Positions 15,028 through 21,594 of a stretch of DNA of 22,754 nucleotides are shown here, piece by piece (position 1 is the stretch's first letter; every line of letters starts with the position of its first letter). The stretch is from positions 1 through 22,754 of the IMG/VR virus record IMGVR_UViG_3300044997_000687; one strand, written 5' to 3'. The stretch is from a virus. A program made the position numbers and the translations under genes. The notes beneath the pieces are model-generated. The model had not been told where the DNA came from, did no database searches, and saw only the letters and a program-made list of their open reading frames with translations.

Positions 15028-15440
15028 GAATATCGTTTGAAAAGATGGCAATAAAAATCGCTGATTCTGTAAAAGATCGATCTGAAGATCCATATAAAAA
15101 AGTTGGGGTAGCAATCTTAAATAAAGAGGGTAGACTTTTAAGCGTTGGCTATAACGGGCTTTTATCCAAGCAAATTGCCCCTGATTCTTTTTGGGATAAT
15201 CGAGATGAGAGAAGGAAATATGTCATTCACGCAGAAGTAAATGCTTTAGCTTGTATCTCTAGGTATGATAATCCATATATATTAGCTTCAACTCTTTTGC
15301 CATGCGCAAACTGTGCAATTAATATATGTTCTTATGGTATAAAAAAAGTTTGCTATCTAGAAGAATATTGTTTAGATCAAGCAGCGCATGATATATTTAA
15401 TTTTTATAAAGTAGAACTTTTGAAATTTACTTTAAATTAA
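15024..15440 (+). CDS. dCMP deaminase family protein
   Basis: The 138-residue zinc deaminase carries HAEVNAL (His69, Glu71) and LPCANCAINI (Cys94, Cys97), the metal and catalytic residues. SEDPYKKVGVAILNKEGRLLSVGYNGL and the DERRKYVIHAE stretch match deoxycytidylate deaminases. It turns dCMP into dUMP, the precursor of dTMP. No thymidylate synthase is in the window. Length is somewhat short for the family. It overlaps the lipoprotein gene by ATGA and completes the operon. Confidence 0.88.
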   Translation: MRISFEKMAIKIADSVKDRSEDPYKKVGVAILNKEGRLLSVGYNGLLSKQIAPDSFWDNRDERRKYVIHAEVNALACISRYDNPYILASTLLPCANCAINICSYGIKKVCYLEEYCLDQAAHDIFNFYKVELLKFTLN

Positions 15441-15459
15441 TATATTTTATCTGTATAAT
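15431..15459 (+). promoter_or_regulatory. Promoter, leaderless layout
   Basis: TTTAAA (15431-15436), 17 nt, TATAAT (15454-15459), then 5 nt to the ATG at 15465. The -35 is weak. Confidence 0.5.
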
Positions 15460-15464
15460 ATAGT

Positions 15465-15632
15465 ATGAATAAGAAAGATCAGTTAGTTCAAATGCTAGAC
15501 CAAATTATTCTTAAATATGAATGGGAAGACTCTAAAATAAAAAATGAATTAAATGGAGACAGTTGGGATGTTTTTCATTTAAAAAAATTTAAAGAATTGC
15601 TTTTATATTATATTAATGAAAAAGAGAAATAA
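15465..15632 (+). CDS. Small hypothetical protein (55 aa)
   Basis: An ORF with its own promoter-like sequence 5 nt upstream. It is charged and helical (NKKDQLVQMLDQIILKYEW, HLKKFKELLLYYINEKEK), soluble, with no motif. It overlaps the next small gene by 17 nt. Function unknown. Confidence 0.55.
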   Translation: MNKKDQLVQMLDQIILKYEWEDSKIKNELNGDSWDVFHLKKFKELLLYYINEKEK

Positions 15633-15780
15633 ATCTAAATATTACGGGGTTTATTCTAAAATGGATAATTTTTTACATGGAGTATTTCCATTTTCAAAAG
15701 ACGGCTTTAAAGAAGCCGAAGCTTATATTTCAAAGATAAAAAATAGAAAAAACACTAGTTTTTATATTAAAAAGAAATAA
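15616..15780 (+). CDS. Small basic hypothetical protein (54 aa)
   Basis: ATG at 15616 and stop at 15778-15780. KYYGVYSKMDNFLHGVFPFSKDGFKEAEAYISKI...FYIKKK has the look of a small beta-beta-alpha module of the type found in short phage proteins that carry out unknown tasks. It is strongly basic. It is convergent with the 329-residue minus-strand gene, only 2 nt apart, with no visible terminator between them. Confidence 0.6.
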   Translation: MKKRNKSKYYGVYSKMDNFLHGVFPFSKDGFKEAEAYISKIKNRKNTSFYIKKK

Positions 15781-15782
15781 AA

Positions 15783-16772
15783 TTATTGATTCTCTGGCAA
15801 GTTTGGATCAGCTAATTCTTTGTTATGGACTTTTTTAGTACCTCTTTTAAAGTCATGGTATATATTTTTAATTATTTGTACAGGCTTTTCTACAATTTTT
15901 TCTATTTGTTTTTCGATGATAATAGGTTTTTCTATAATATTTGATCTGTTGTTTTTAATTAATGAATTATAAGCTATAACTAAACATACAGCCAATGGAT
16001 CAAATACTATTACAATTAAAATAATAAATAGCCTTACGGCTGTTTCAGTTTTTAGTCCAAATGCTTCTGCTATAAATTTAAAAGTTCCGACTTCTCCTTT
16101 AGTATTATCACTTTCTAGAATCATTATATTTTGTGCAATTTCAGATGATTGTGTTTCTAATTTTTGAAGATCAGAAGTAACAGAAGATATTTGAGAGAAT
16201 AAACTATTAATGTTTTGTTGAGAAGTTTCTACTATTTTAGTTTTACTATCTAATAATTTTTGATCTGCGACCTTTTCAGTTTTTGCAGAAGAAAATAATC
16301 CGCCGCCAGTTGTTTTTGTTGTAGTTACATCTTGTTTAACTGCTGTATCTAAAGATGATTGATAGATTTTTTGTAATTCTATAAGATCTTTTAATTTATT
16401 CTTATTGAATTCTACTTGAGAAATAATGAATGTTTGTTGAGACTTTAAAGATTGAATTTTGGCTATATTTAAACTATATTGTGAAAAATTCCTTTGAAAT
16501 GCGTCTGATAAAAATCCAAATATACCAAGGCTAGTTATGCCCATAAGAAGAATAGTGGCAATTAACATATATTTTCTTAAAATTTTATTAGTTTCATTCC
16601 AATAACGATATAGATAACTAGCTGCCACTAATTTTGCTAATTCCATAGTTCCTGCCATAATTGCGACACTCCAAAAACTAGCAGCAAATAATAAAGCAAT
16701 TCCTTTTACAGAAAAGAAAGCGGCGCATCCAGCTAGTGCAAAAGCTGAAAAAGCTAATATATATTTAAACAT
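15783..16772 (-). CDS. Multi-pass membrane protein with a long coiled coil (329 aa)
   Basis: Three N-terminal membrane helices (about residues 3-21, 28-52 and 68-92) are followed by a long helical coiled-coil region of about 100-220 (SQYSLNIAKIQSLKSQQ, QKLETQSSEIAQNIMILE) with a Gly-rich break (TTTKTTGGGLFSSAKTEK). A fourth membrane helix comes at about 243-268, then a charged repetitive tail with IIEKPIIIEKQIEKIVEKPVQI. This layout is common in large phages as a hypothetical membrane protein. A role in the cell envelope or lysis is conceivable but not shown. The ATG has an AGTGTA box 14 nt upstream. Confidence 0.75.
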   Translation of the reverse strand: MFKYILAFSAFALAGCAAFFSVKGIALLFAASFWSVAIMAGTMELAKLVAASYLYRYWNETNKILRKYMLIATILLMGITSLGIFGFLSDAFQRNFSQYSLNIAKIQSLKSQQTFIISQVEFNKNKLKDLIELQKIYQSSLDTAVKQDVTTTKTTGGGLFSSAKTEKVADQKLLDSKTKIVETSQQNINSLFSQISSVTSDLQKLETQSSEIAQNIMILESDNTKGEVGTFKFIAEAFGLKTETAVRLFIILIVIVFDPLAVCLVIAYNSLIKNNRSNIIEKPIIIEKQIEKIVEKPVQIIKNIYHDFKRGTKKVHNKELADPNLPENQ

Positions 16773-16786
16773 ATATTATTTACACT
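16773..16786 (-). promoter_or_regulatory. AGTGTA-type promoter box, leaderless layout
   Basis: AGTG, TAAATA, then 4 nt before ATG (14 nt in total, one less than the others). It is divergent from the promoter at 16798-16826. Confidence 0.45.
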
Positions 16787-16797
16787 CACATTTTGTC

Positions 16798-16826
16798 TTT
16801 ACTTTGCTTATTATGTAGAATATAAT
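16798..16826 (+). promoter_or_regulatory. Promoter for the SEC-C-like gene and PurA-like gene, leaderless layout
   Basis: TTTACT (16798-16803), 17 nt, TATAAT (16821-16826), then 7 nt to ATG. Confidence 0.55.
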
Positions 16827-16833
16827 TTTTCTT

Positions 16834-17073
16834 ATGGAAGAAAATAAAGATATACAAAAAATTAATGTAGGCCCATACATAAGATCCTCTCCTTTATCTC
16901 CAATAGTTCGTATTTTAGAAAAAATATCTAGAAATACAGTTTGCCCACTGACCAATAAGAAATTCAAACATTGTTGTGGTCAAAGTGGACAAAACTTTTG
17001 TAATAAATCTAAAGAAAATTTAGAAAATTATATGGAAGAATTAAAATCAAATCCAAATGATAAAATTGGTTGA
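16834..17073 (+). CDS. Small protein with SEC-C-like metal-binding motif (79 aa)
   Basis: ISRNTVCPLTNKKFKHCCGQ resembles the SEC-C motif (CPCGSGKKYKKCCG), but only the first of the leading Cys pair is present, so it is a degenerate or variant version. The C-terminus is polar and acidic. The ORF overlaps the adenylosuccinate synthetase-like gene by 17 nt, implying cotranscription and coupling. Function unknown. Confidence 0.6.
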   Translation: MEENKDIQKINVGPYIRSSPLSPIVRILEKISRNTVCPLTNKKFKHCCGQSGQNFCNKSKENLENYMEELKSNPNDKIG

Positions 17074-18055
17074 TATACTTTTTGGTCTTTCTTGGGGTGA
17101 TGAAGGCAAAGGTAAAATAAGTAATGCCATATCTGAAAATTATGATATGGTCTGCCGTTGGAATGGTGGCCCAAATGCAGGTCATACAGTTTATATCAAT
17201 GATAAAAAGTATAAAACTCATATTATTCCTTGCGGAGTATTTAAAAATAAACCTAGTATTATTGGACCAAATTGTGTTATCAATGTGGATAAATTTTTTG
17301 ATGAAATAGAATATTTAGAGAAAGAAGGATTTGATACATCTTTAGTAAAAATTAGTCACCGAGCGCATATTATTACAGAAAAACATATTCAATATGATTT
17401 ATCATTTTTAAAGCAAAGACTTGGAACAACAGGACAAGGAATTGCGCCAGCATATGCAGATAAAGCTATAAGACTAGGTAAATTAGCTAGAGATTATATT
17501 GATAAAAAGTATCTTTGGGACGGTAATCTATATGGAAATATACTTTGTGAAGGCGCACAAAGTTTTTGGCTGGATATAAATTATGGCAATTATCCGTATG
17601 TGACTAGTAGTGAAACACTTCCATATTCAGCTTGTTCTTTAGGGTTTTCTCCTAAAAAAATTCGAGATATCATTGGCGTTGCGAAGATCTATGATACAAA
17701 AAGCGGTATTGATCCTCTATTTCCAGATTTTTTAATAAATATGCCTCAAGAAAAAAGGTTAATAGAAGAAGGAAATGAATTTGGCACGACTACGGGAAGA
17801 ACTAGAATTGCAAATTGGTTAAGAATAAATCATCTAATATACGCAATTAGGACATCTGGAACAACGAAATTAATAATTAATAAATGCGATATACTAGATA
17901 AACTTGGAATATATAAAATTATAATTAGTCCAGATGAAGGATTTGATTATATTTCTTTCAAATCTTTAAAAGAAATGCAGGATTTTATATACAAACAGAT
18001 TGGGGAGCATTGTGGAATCGAGACAACGTTTTCTGGACACAGAAGTTTAGTTTAA
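17057..18055 (+). CDS. Adenylosuccinate synthetase family (PurA/PurZ-like), short form
   Basis: At 332 residues it is about 100 shorter than bacterial PurA (about 430) and close to the phage PurZ size. Motifs are intact: GLSWGDEGKGK at 10-20 with Asp15 and the P-loop, NAGHT with His43, GTTGQGIAPAY at 123-133, EGAQ at 165-168, YVTSS, TTTGRTR at 244-250, and NKCD at 275-278 for guanine nucleotide. PurA joins Asp to IMP with GTP, the first step to AMP. Characterised PurZ enzymes act on dGMP for 2-aminoadenine DNA and have Ser in place of the catalytic Asp, which this protein retains. A true adenylosuccinate synthetase is therefore favoured. No purB, datZ or mazZ is seen here. Confidence 0.85.
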   Translation: MIKLVDILFGLSWGDEGKGKISNAISENYDMVCRWNGGPNAGHTVYINDKKYKTHIIPCGVFKNKPSIIGPNCVINVDKFFDEIEYLEKEGFDTSLVKISHRAHIITEKHIQYDLSFLKQRLGTTGQGIAPAYADKAIRLGKLARDYIDKKYLWDGNLYGNILCEGAQSFWLDINYGNYPYVTSSETLPYSACSLGFSPKKIRDIIGVAKIYDTKSGIDPLFPDFLINMPQEKRLIEEGNEFGTTTGRTRIANWLRINHLIYAIRTSGTTKLIINKCDILDKLGIYKIIISPDEGFDYISFKSLKEMQDFIYKQIGEHCGIETTFSGHRSLV

Positions 18056-18059
18056 ATAT

Positions 18060-18074
18060 AGTGTAATTTTATCT
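18060..18074 (+). promoter_or_regulatory. AGTGTA-type promoter box, leaderless layout
   Basis: AGTG, TAATTT, 5 nt, then the GTG start. It is nearly identical to the box at 20173-20187 (AGTGTAATTTATCTT there). Confidence 0.5.
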
Positions 18075-18295
18075 GTGAGTAATCAAAACGAAGCTCTTGC
18101 AATTTGTTCTGAGTTTGCAGATGAATATGGATTTAATGTTGAGGATGGAGAAACTTTAGTTGTATATACAGAAAGCAAATATCTTAATGAATTAAAAAAT
18201 ATGCTTGAAAAAAAAATTATAAACTTTTTTCATATCAAGTATATGGTACAGATGTTCTTATTAACTTTATTCCAGATAATCAAGATATTTTTTAA
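18075..18295 (+). CDS. Small protein made through a probable -1 frameshift (73 aa)
   Basis: The GTG start lies 15 nt after an AGTGTA box. The first 47 codons read as a normal soluble protein (ALAICSEFADEYGFNVEDGETLVVYTE). At 18208-18216 there is a run of nine A with the ideal slippery A-AAA-AAA in frame. A -1 shift there continues as NYKLFSYQVYGTDVLINFIP and stops at 18293-18295. Without the shift the end is a Phe/Ile-rich tail typical of a non-coding frame, stopping at 18305. Programmed frameshift, transcriptional slippage or an assembly error are all possible. No family recognised. Confidence 0.55.
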
Positions 18296-18301
18296 TAGAT
18301 T

Positions 18302-18330
18302 TTGATTTTATATATAGTTTGATATATAAT
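18302..18330 (+). promoter_or_regulatory. Promoter, leaderless layout
   Basis: TTGATT (18302-18307), 17 nt, TATAAT (18325-18330), then 6 nt to the ATG at 18337. This supports the start at 18337 rather than the upstream codons. Confidence 0.65.
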
Positions 18331-18336
18331 ACATAC

Positions 18337-18525
18337 ATGAAGATAATACTTTCTTATATATTGTATTTTATCGGTGATATTATCAGTAGAACCACGATGC
18401 AATGGTTAAATGGATTTGGTTATTCTATTTATAGTAAAGTTATGAACTGGAGTGTTGAATTAGATAATCAACATAAGATATGGAAACCAGTCAAGCAAAG
18501 GAAAAAAAGAAATGATTACTATTAA
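18337..18525 (+). CDS. Small membrane-associated protein (62 aa)
   Basis: An N-terminal hydrophobic segment (IILSYILYFIGDIISR) precedes an aromatic part, WLNGFGYSIYSKVMNWSVELD, and a basic tail (KPVKQRKKRND). Short phage proteins of this shape (membrane segment, then Y..YN.LM..S.DLQ) are common, but I know no function. The start is fixed by the promoter. It overlaps the next gene by 14 nt and leads a small operon running to the flavoprotein gene. Confidence 0.6.
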   Translation: MKIILSYILYFIGDIISRTTMQWLNGFGYSIYSKVMNWSVELDNQHKIWKPVKQRKKRNDYY

Positions 18526-18715
18526 AGATATTTCAAATTTAAAATTAAGCAAAAAACAAAAGAAAAAGCTTTTAGCTAAAGGCAAACTAAGAGATCCATT
18601 TGAAATTTGGGTAGATCATCATAATCATAAACTAGAAATTATTAGAACTTGCAGCAGCTTATTGGGAGCAACTGTTTCATCTTTGGTCTTACTTAAAGTA
18701 TTTGGGGTTTTATGA
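18512..18715 (+). CDS. Small basic protein with C-terminal hydrophobic segment (67 aa)
   Basis: The N-terminus is highly basic (LKLSKKQKKKLLAKGKLRDPFEIWVDHHNHK), followed by a hydrophobic stretch at 49-66 (LLGATVSSLVLLKVFGVL) that could insert in a membrane. It overlaps both neighbours by a few nucleotides. No homologue recognised. Confidence 0.55.
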   Translation: MITIKDISNLKLSKKQKKKLLAKGKLRDPFEIWVDHHNHKLEIIRTCSSLLGATVSSLVLLKVFGVL

Positions 18716-19038
18716 TTTTAAAAAAAATATTAGAATTTTTTGATAATAATTCTAAAGAGTTGATCTTGCCAGAAGATATCGATCCGAACACTTTGCCTCA
18801 ATATGGCAGACTTTATAAAATAGAAAACGAACTATTAGCATTTCGGTATGTTTATTGTCGTGGAGATAGCGAAAAAGGTATTCATAGATTTAAACATCAT
18901 CAATTAAAAGAATATATATTTAATGATTTTAGGGCGGTCGAAAGAGAGGCTACAAAGAAAGAAATAGAAATTTATAATAAAATAAAGGATCACATTAATG
19001 AACTCGCTAAAGAAGAACAAAACTTTAACAATAATTAA
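18712..19038 (+). CDS. Hypothetical protein (108 aa)
   Basis: ATG overlaps the previous stop. The middle (GRLYKIENELLAFRYVYCRGDSEKGIHRFKHHQLKEYIFNDF) looks like a compact alpha/beta domain with several His. The C-terminal region is a charged helix (VEREATKKEIEIYNKIKDHINELAKEEQ). It overlaps the flavoprotein gene by 41 nt. Function unknown. Confidence 0.6.
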   Translation: MILKKILEFFDNNSKELILPEDIDPNTLPQYGRLYKIENELLAFRYVYCRGDSEKGIHRFKHHQLKEYIFNDFRAVEREATKKEIEIYNKIKDHINELAKEEQNFNNN

Positions 19039-19612
19039 TGGATCAATTGGAGGGAAGAATGGCAACACGGGTTCTCTTATTAGAAAGATAAGAAAAAAAA
19101 TTAATAAGATTGACGCAAATATATCAATAAAGATTTTGCATCTACACAAAGATTTTTATTGGCCCCAAGTTCGACATATAATTAGAAAAAGTGACGCTCT
19201 TATTTTTTGTACAGGAACATATTGGGATTCTTGGGGATCAAATATGCAACATCTCTTCGAGAAAATGACAGAGATAGAAGGCAAGAAACATTTGCTTGGT
19301 AAACCTGCGGGTGTAATTGTGACGATGCATTCAGTAGGAGGAAAAGAAGTTGCGTCTAGAATGCAAGGAGTTCTATGTTCGATGGGGTGCGTCCTACCTC
19401 CTTTCTCTGCGTTTGCATATAGTTATGCAGATCATGTTGCTCATCAATCAAGATATCTAGGAAAAAAATTGTTAGATGATGTTTGGAATATTGAAGATCT
19501 TCATGCGTTATTATGGAATATAATAGCTTCAATGAAAAACAACAAAGATTGGAAAGTTTGGGATTACTTAGATACCGCAGCTTATAATCCAAACTCTGTA
19601 TGGTTAAAATAA
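18998..19612 (+). CDS. NAD(P)H-dependent FMN reductase-like flavoprotein
   Basis: The 204-residue protein starts with the flavodoxin-like phosphate loop INGSIGGKNGNTGSLI (residues 13-28). It continues with DALIFCTGTYWDSWGSNMQHLFEKMTEIEGKKHLLGKPAGVIVTMHSVGG, matching the FMN isoalloxazine and dimer regions of this fold. These proteins use NAD(P)H to reduce quinones, iron or flavin. The phage role is unclear; it might serve redox supply to ribonucleotide reduction. The ATG lies 41 nt within the preceding gene. Confidence 0.75.
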   Translation: MNSLKKNKTLTIINGSIGGKNGNTGSLIRKIRKKINKIDANISIKILHLHKDFYWPQVRHIIRKSDALIFCTGTYWDSWGSNMQHLFEKMTEIEGKKHLLGKPAGVIVTMHSVGGKEVASRMQGVLCSMGCVLPPFSAFAYSYADHVAHQSRYLGKKLLDDVWNIEDLHALLWNIIASMKNNKDWKVWDYLDTAAYNPNSVWLK

Positions 19613-19616
19613 TTTT

Positions 19617-19703
19617 GGTGCGATGGCTGAGTGGTCTAAAGCAGGAGTTTACTAAACTCTCGATGGATAAAACCATCCGTGCGTTCGAATCCTACTCGCA
19701 CCA
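19617..19703 (+). tRNA. tRNA-Ser with anticodon ACT
   Basis: A perfect 7-bp acceptor stem GGTGCGA/TCGCACC, D-arm GCT...AGC, anticodon stem GGAGT/ACTCT with loop TTACTAA (anticodon ACT at 19651-19653), and a long variable arm GATGG-ataaaa-CCATC typical of Ser/Leu tRNAs. The T-arm loop is TTCGAAT, with one C-C mismatch in its stem. Discriminator is A and CCA is not encoded. Anticodon ACT reads the AGU codon. Bacterial tRNA-Ser for AGY normally has G at position 34. Confidence 0.85.
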
Positions 19704-19800
19704 ATTTACTAACGATTTTTTTGCAAATAAGAGGTCGTATTTACTAATAAATTTTTTGCAAATAAGTCAATTTGCTAACAGGATTTTTGCAAATAAGGAG
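19704..19800 (+). repeat. Three tandem degenerate repeats (35, 31, 31 nt) after the tRNA
   Basis: Units start at 19704, 19739 and 19770. Each has ATTT(A/G)CTAA, a short variable part, and TTTTTGCAAATAAG. The last unit's end supplies the AAGGAG Shine-Dalgarno of the next gene. The unit resembles a repeated translated or transcribed leader. The function is unknown and it is not CRISPR-like. Confidence 0.75.
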
Positions 19801-19808
19801 TTTAATTT

Positions 19809-19985
19809 ATGAATGAAAAAACGCCAAATAAAGGTGCGGGAAAAGGAGATTCTCCAAGAAATTGTTTCTCTAATAGGTTTAAACAAAACTTTGATACGAT
19901 AGATTGGAAAAAGGAAAACGATAAATCGTTGATTAAAAAAGAATTAAAAAAACAAAATGGCTCATCAACATACATTTATAAATAA
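19809..19985 (+). CDS. Small basic conserved phage protein (58 aa)
   Basis: The AAGGAG 7-8 nt upstream gives this ATG a strong Shine-Dalgarno, unlike most genes in the window. KGAGKGDSPRNCFSNRFKQNFDTIDWKK belongs to a short family widespread in large phages (GKGD.PR.CFS..FR.N.D.IDW). The C-terminus is lysine-rich. No function is known. Confidence 0.7.
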   Translation: MNEKTPNKGAGKGDSPRNCFSNRFKQNFDTIDWKKENDKSLIKKELKKQNGSSTYIYK

Positions 19986-19986
19986 T

Positions 19987-20172
19987 TTACCATTCTATTC
20001 TAGGCTTCTCTGGTTTTATAGTAAAAACAAAAAAGGTTTTAAAGATTCTTATATAAATTGTTGTTTCTTTTTTATCTTGTTTAAAATAAGATATATGGAG
20101 ATTACCAGTATTTAAACCATAACAAAAAACGAAAAAAATAGTAGCTATAATAAATCCTTTAAGCGTTTTCAT
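19987..20172 (-). CDS. Small membrane protein (61 aa)
   Basis: Starts with a short basic N-terminus and a hydrophobic helix (TLKGFIIATIFFVFCYGLNTG), a likely signal anchor. It is followed by a beta-rich basic part (TTIYIRIFKTFFVFTIKPEKPRIEW). ATG lies 15 nt after an AGTGTA box. It is divergent from uvsE, and the two promoters overlap. Convergent with the 58-aa gene with 1 nt between them. Function unknown. Confidence 0.6.
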   Translation of the reverse strand: MKTLKGFIIATIFFVFCYGLNTGNLHISYFKQDKKETTIYIRIFKTFFVFTIKPEKPRIEW

Positions 20173-20187
20173 AAGATAAATTACACT
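20173..20187 (-). promoter_or_regulatory. AGTGTA-type promoter box, leaderless layout
   Basis: AGTG, TAATTT, then 5 nt before ATG. It shares one base with the divergent -35 of uvsE. Confidence 0.45.
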
Positions 20188-20215
20188 TGACTATTTTTGT
20201 ATATTAATTTAATAT
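20187..20215 (+). promoter_or_regulatory. Promoter of uvsE operon, leaderless layout
   Basis: TTGACT (20187-20192), 17 nt, TAATAT (20210-20215), then 6 nt to the ATG at 20222. Confidence 0.7.
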
Positions 20216-20221
20216 GGTAGT

Positions 20222-21121
20222 ATGAGCAGAAAAGGAGTTTGCTGTATTGTTTTATCTCTAGCAGAGAAAGATGAACCCATTAAGTTTAATACTATGACTT
20301 ATGCTCGTTTTTCATCTATGAATAGACAAGAAGCGTTATCTACTCTTTCTTCTAGAATCTTGAATAATATGATTACTACACATCATTATATCAAGTATTG
20401 TGCTGACCATAATCATATATATAGAATCTCGTCAGATTTATTTCCTCTTATTACTTATGATAAAGCAGATGTTAAGCTCGAATATTTACCAGATTATACC
20501 CGAATATTAGCATCATTTAATAGTATCAAAAAACTAATACAATCTACTAATGTTCGTATATCTTGTCATCCTTCTGAATTTAATGTTCTTGCTAGTGACA
20601 ACGACAACGCAGTAGATAAAACAATCAAAGAATTAAATCACTATGGTTGGTTTATGACACAGATTGGTTGCCCACTTAACTATGATTCGCCTATGAATAT
20701 GCACATACATAATTCCAAAGGCGATTTAAATGATGTAGTTAAAAAGTTTATGAGCAACTTTGATAGACTATCAGAAGATGTAAAGACTAGATTAGTTATA
20801 GAGAATGACGACAAAGATACTTGCTGGTCTATTAAGAAACTGATGAAATATTTTCATTCTGTGTCTAATATTCCTATTACTTTTGATTATCTTCATCACA
20901 AATGTCATCCAGATAATCTATCAGAGGAACAAGCATTTCATCTTGCACGAATCACTTGGGGTAATCATATTCCATTATTTCATTATTCAGAGAGTATTAT
21001 TGGACACAAGAACCCACGCAAACACGCTGATTATGCTACTCGTTTGCCCGATACATACGGATATAATGTAGATGTAGATTTTGAATTAAAAATGAAAGAA
21101 CAATCTTTCGCAAAGCTATGA
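20222..21121 (+). CDS. uvsE: UV-damage endonuclease, UvsE/UVDE family
   Basis: The 299-residue TIM-barrel nuclease nicks DNA 5' to UV photoproducts. The family's metal-binding and active-site regions are visible: ISCHPSEFNVLAS, MNMHIHNSKGD, TRLVIENDDKDTCW, ITFDYLHHKCHP and HIPLFHYSES, plus the closing KHADYAT. The N-terminus has the conserved GVC-LS and TYARFSSM start. It leads a plus-strand operon with a PD-(D/E)XK-like gene overlapping its stop (ATGA). No partner photolyase or ligase is in the window. It may protect phage DNA from sunlight damage. Confidence 0.93.
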   Translation: MSRKGVCCIVLSLAEKDEPIKFNTMTYARFSSMNRQEALSTLSSRILNNMITTHHYIKYCADHNHIYRISSDLFPLITYDKADVKLEYLPDYTRILASFNSIKKLIQSTNVRISCHPSEFNVLASDNDNAVDKTIKELNHYGWFMTQIGCPLNYDSPMNMHIHNSKGDLNDVVKKFMSNFDRLSEDVKTRLVIENDDKDTCWSIKKLMKYFHSVSNIPITFDYLHHKCHPDNLSEEQAFHLARITWGNHIPLFHYSESIIGHKNPRKHADYATRLPDTYGYNVDVDFELKMKEQSFAKL

Positions 21122-21594
21122 TTGAAGTAGAAATATCAGATGAAATTTTAGTTAAGGCTAGGCAAAAGGCTAAAAGCCTTGGCATATTGCATAATTCTAT
21201 TACAAAAGGAGAAGGGAATATTGCTGGATATATTGGTCAAATGCTAATCGCAGAACATCTTAAAGCAAACGAACCAGATAATTTTGATTTTGATGTAGAA
21301 AGAGATGGTATAAAATACGAAGTAAAAACAAAGCGTTGCACTTCTAAACCAAAACCAGAATATTGTTGTAGTGTTTCGGATTTTAATACCAAACAAGATT
21401 GTCATTATTATGTTTTTGTTAGGCTAATAGATCATTTTTCTAAAGCGTGGATTCTCGGTAAGAAAAAGAAATCAGATTATTTTAAACAAGCAAAATTTTA
21501 TAAAAAAGGAGATGTAGATGAAAAGTCTCATTTAGGTTGGACATTTAAAGCGGATTGTTATAATCTATCTATATCAGAATTGGAGGACTTATGA
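21118..21594 (+). CDS. PD-(D/E)XK nuclease-like protein (158 aa)
   Basis: The core has an N-terminal helix with Gly and acidic residues (ITKGEGNIAGYIGQMLIAEHL), then NFDFDVERDGIKYEVKTKR. That gives the D...(x)...EVK signature of the PD-(D/E)XK fold, with Glu-Val-Lys at about 79-81. DCHYYVFVRLIDHFSKAWILGKKKKSDYF resembles the beta strands after the active site in restriction-like folds. It is a candidate nuclease, possibly for host DNA breakdown or repair alongside UvsE, but it could be an inactive or structural relative. It overlaps uvsE and is followed by a small membrane gene with a strong Shine-Dalgarno. Confidence 0.6.
   Translation: MIEVEISDEILVKARQKAKSLGILHNSITKGEGNIAGYIGQMLIAEHLKANEPDNFDFDVERDGIKYEVKTKRCTSKPKPEYCCSVSDFNTKQDCHYYVFVRLIDHFSKAWILGKKKKSDYFKQAKFYKKGDVDEKSHLGWTFKADCYNLSISELEDL

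Noticed and set aside
15701-15717. CGGCTT/AAGCCG hairpin as a terminator
   Set aside because: It lies inside the 54-residue ORF and is not followed by a T-run.
17057-18055. Firm call of a 2-aminoadenine (Z) genome
   Set aside because: The catalytic Asp is retained, and neither datZ nor mazZ is seen in the window; only short length points to PurZ.
19704-19800. Repeats as a CRISPR array
   Set aside because: Only three degenerate units, with no distinct spacers of constant length and no cas genes.
19600-19812. 70-codon plus ORF across the tRNA and repeats
   Set aside because: It reads through a well-formed tRNA and the repeats, so it is not a gene.
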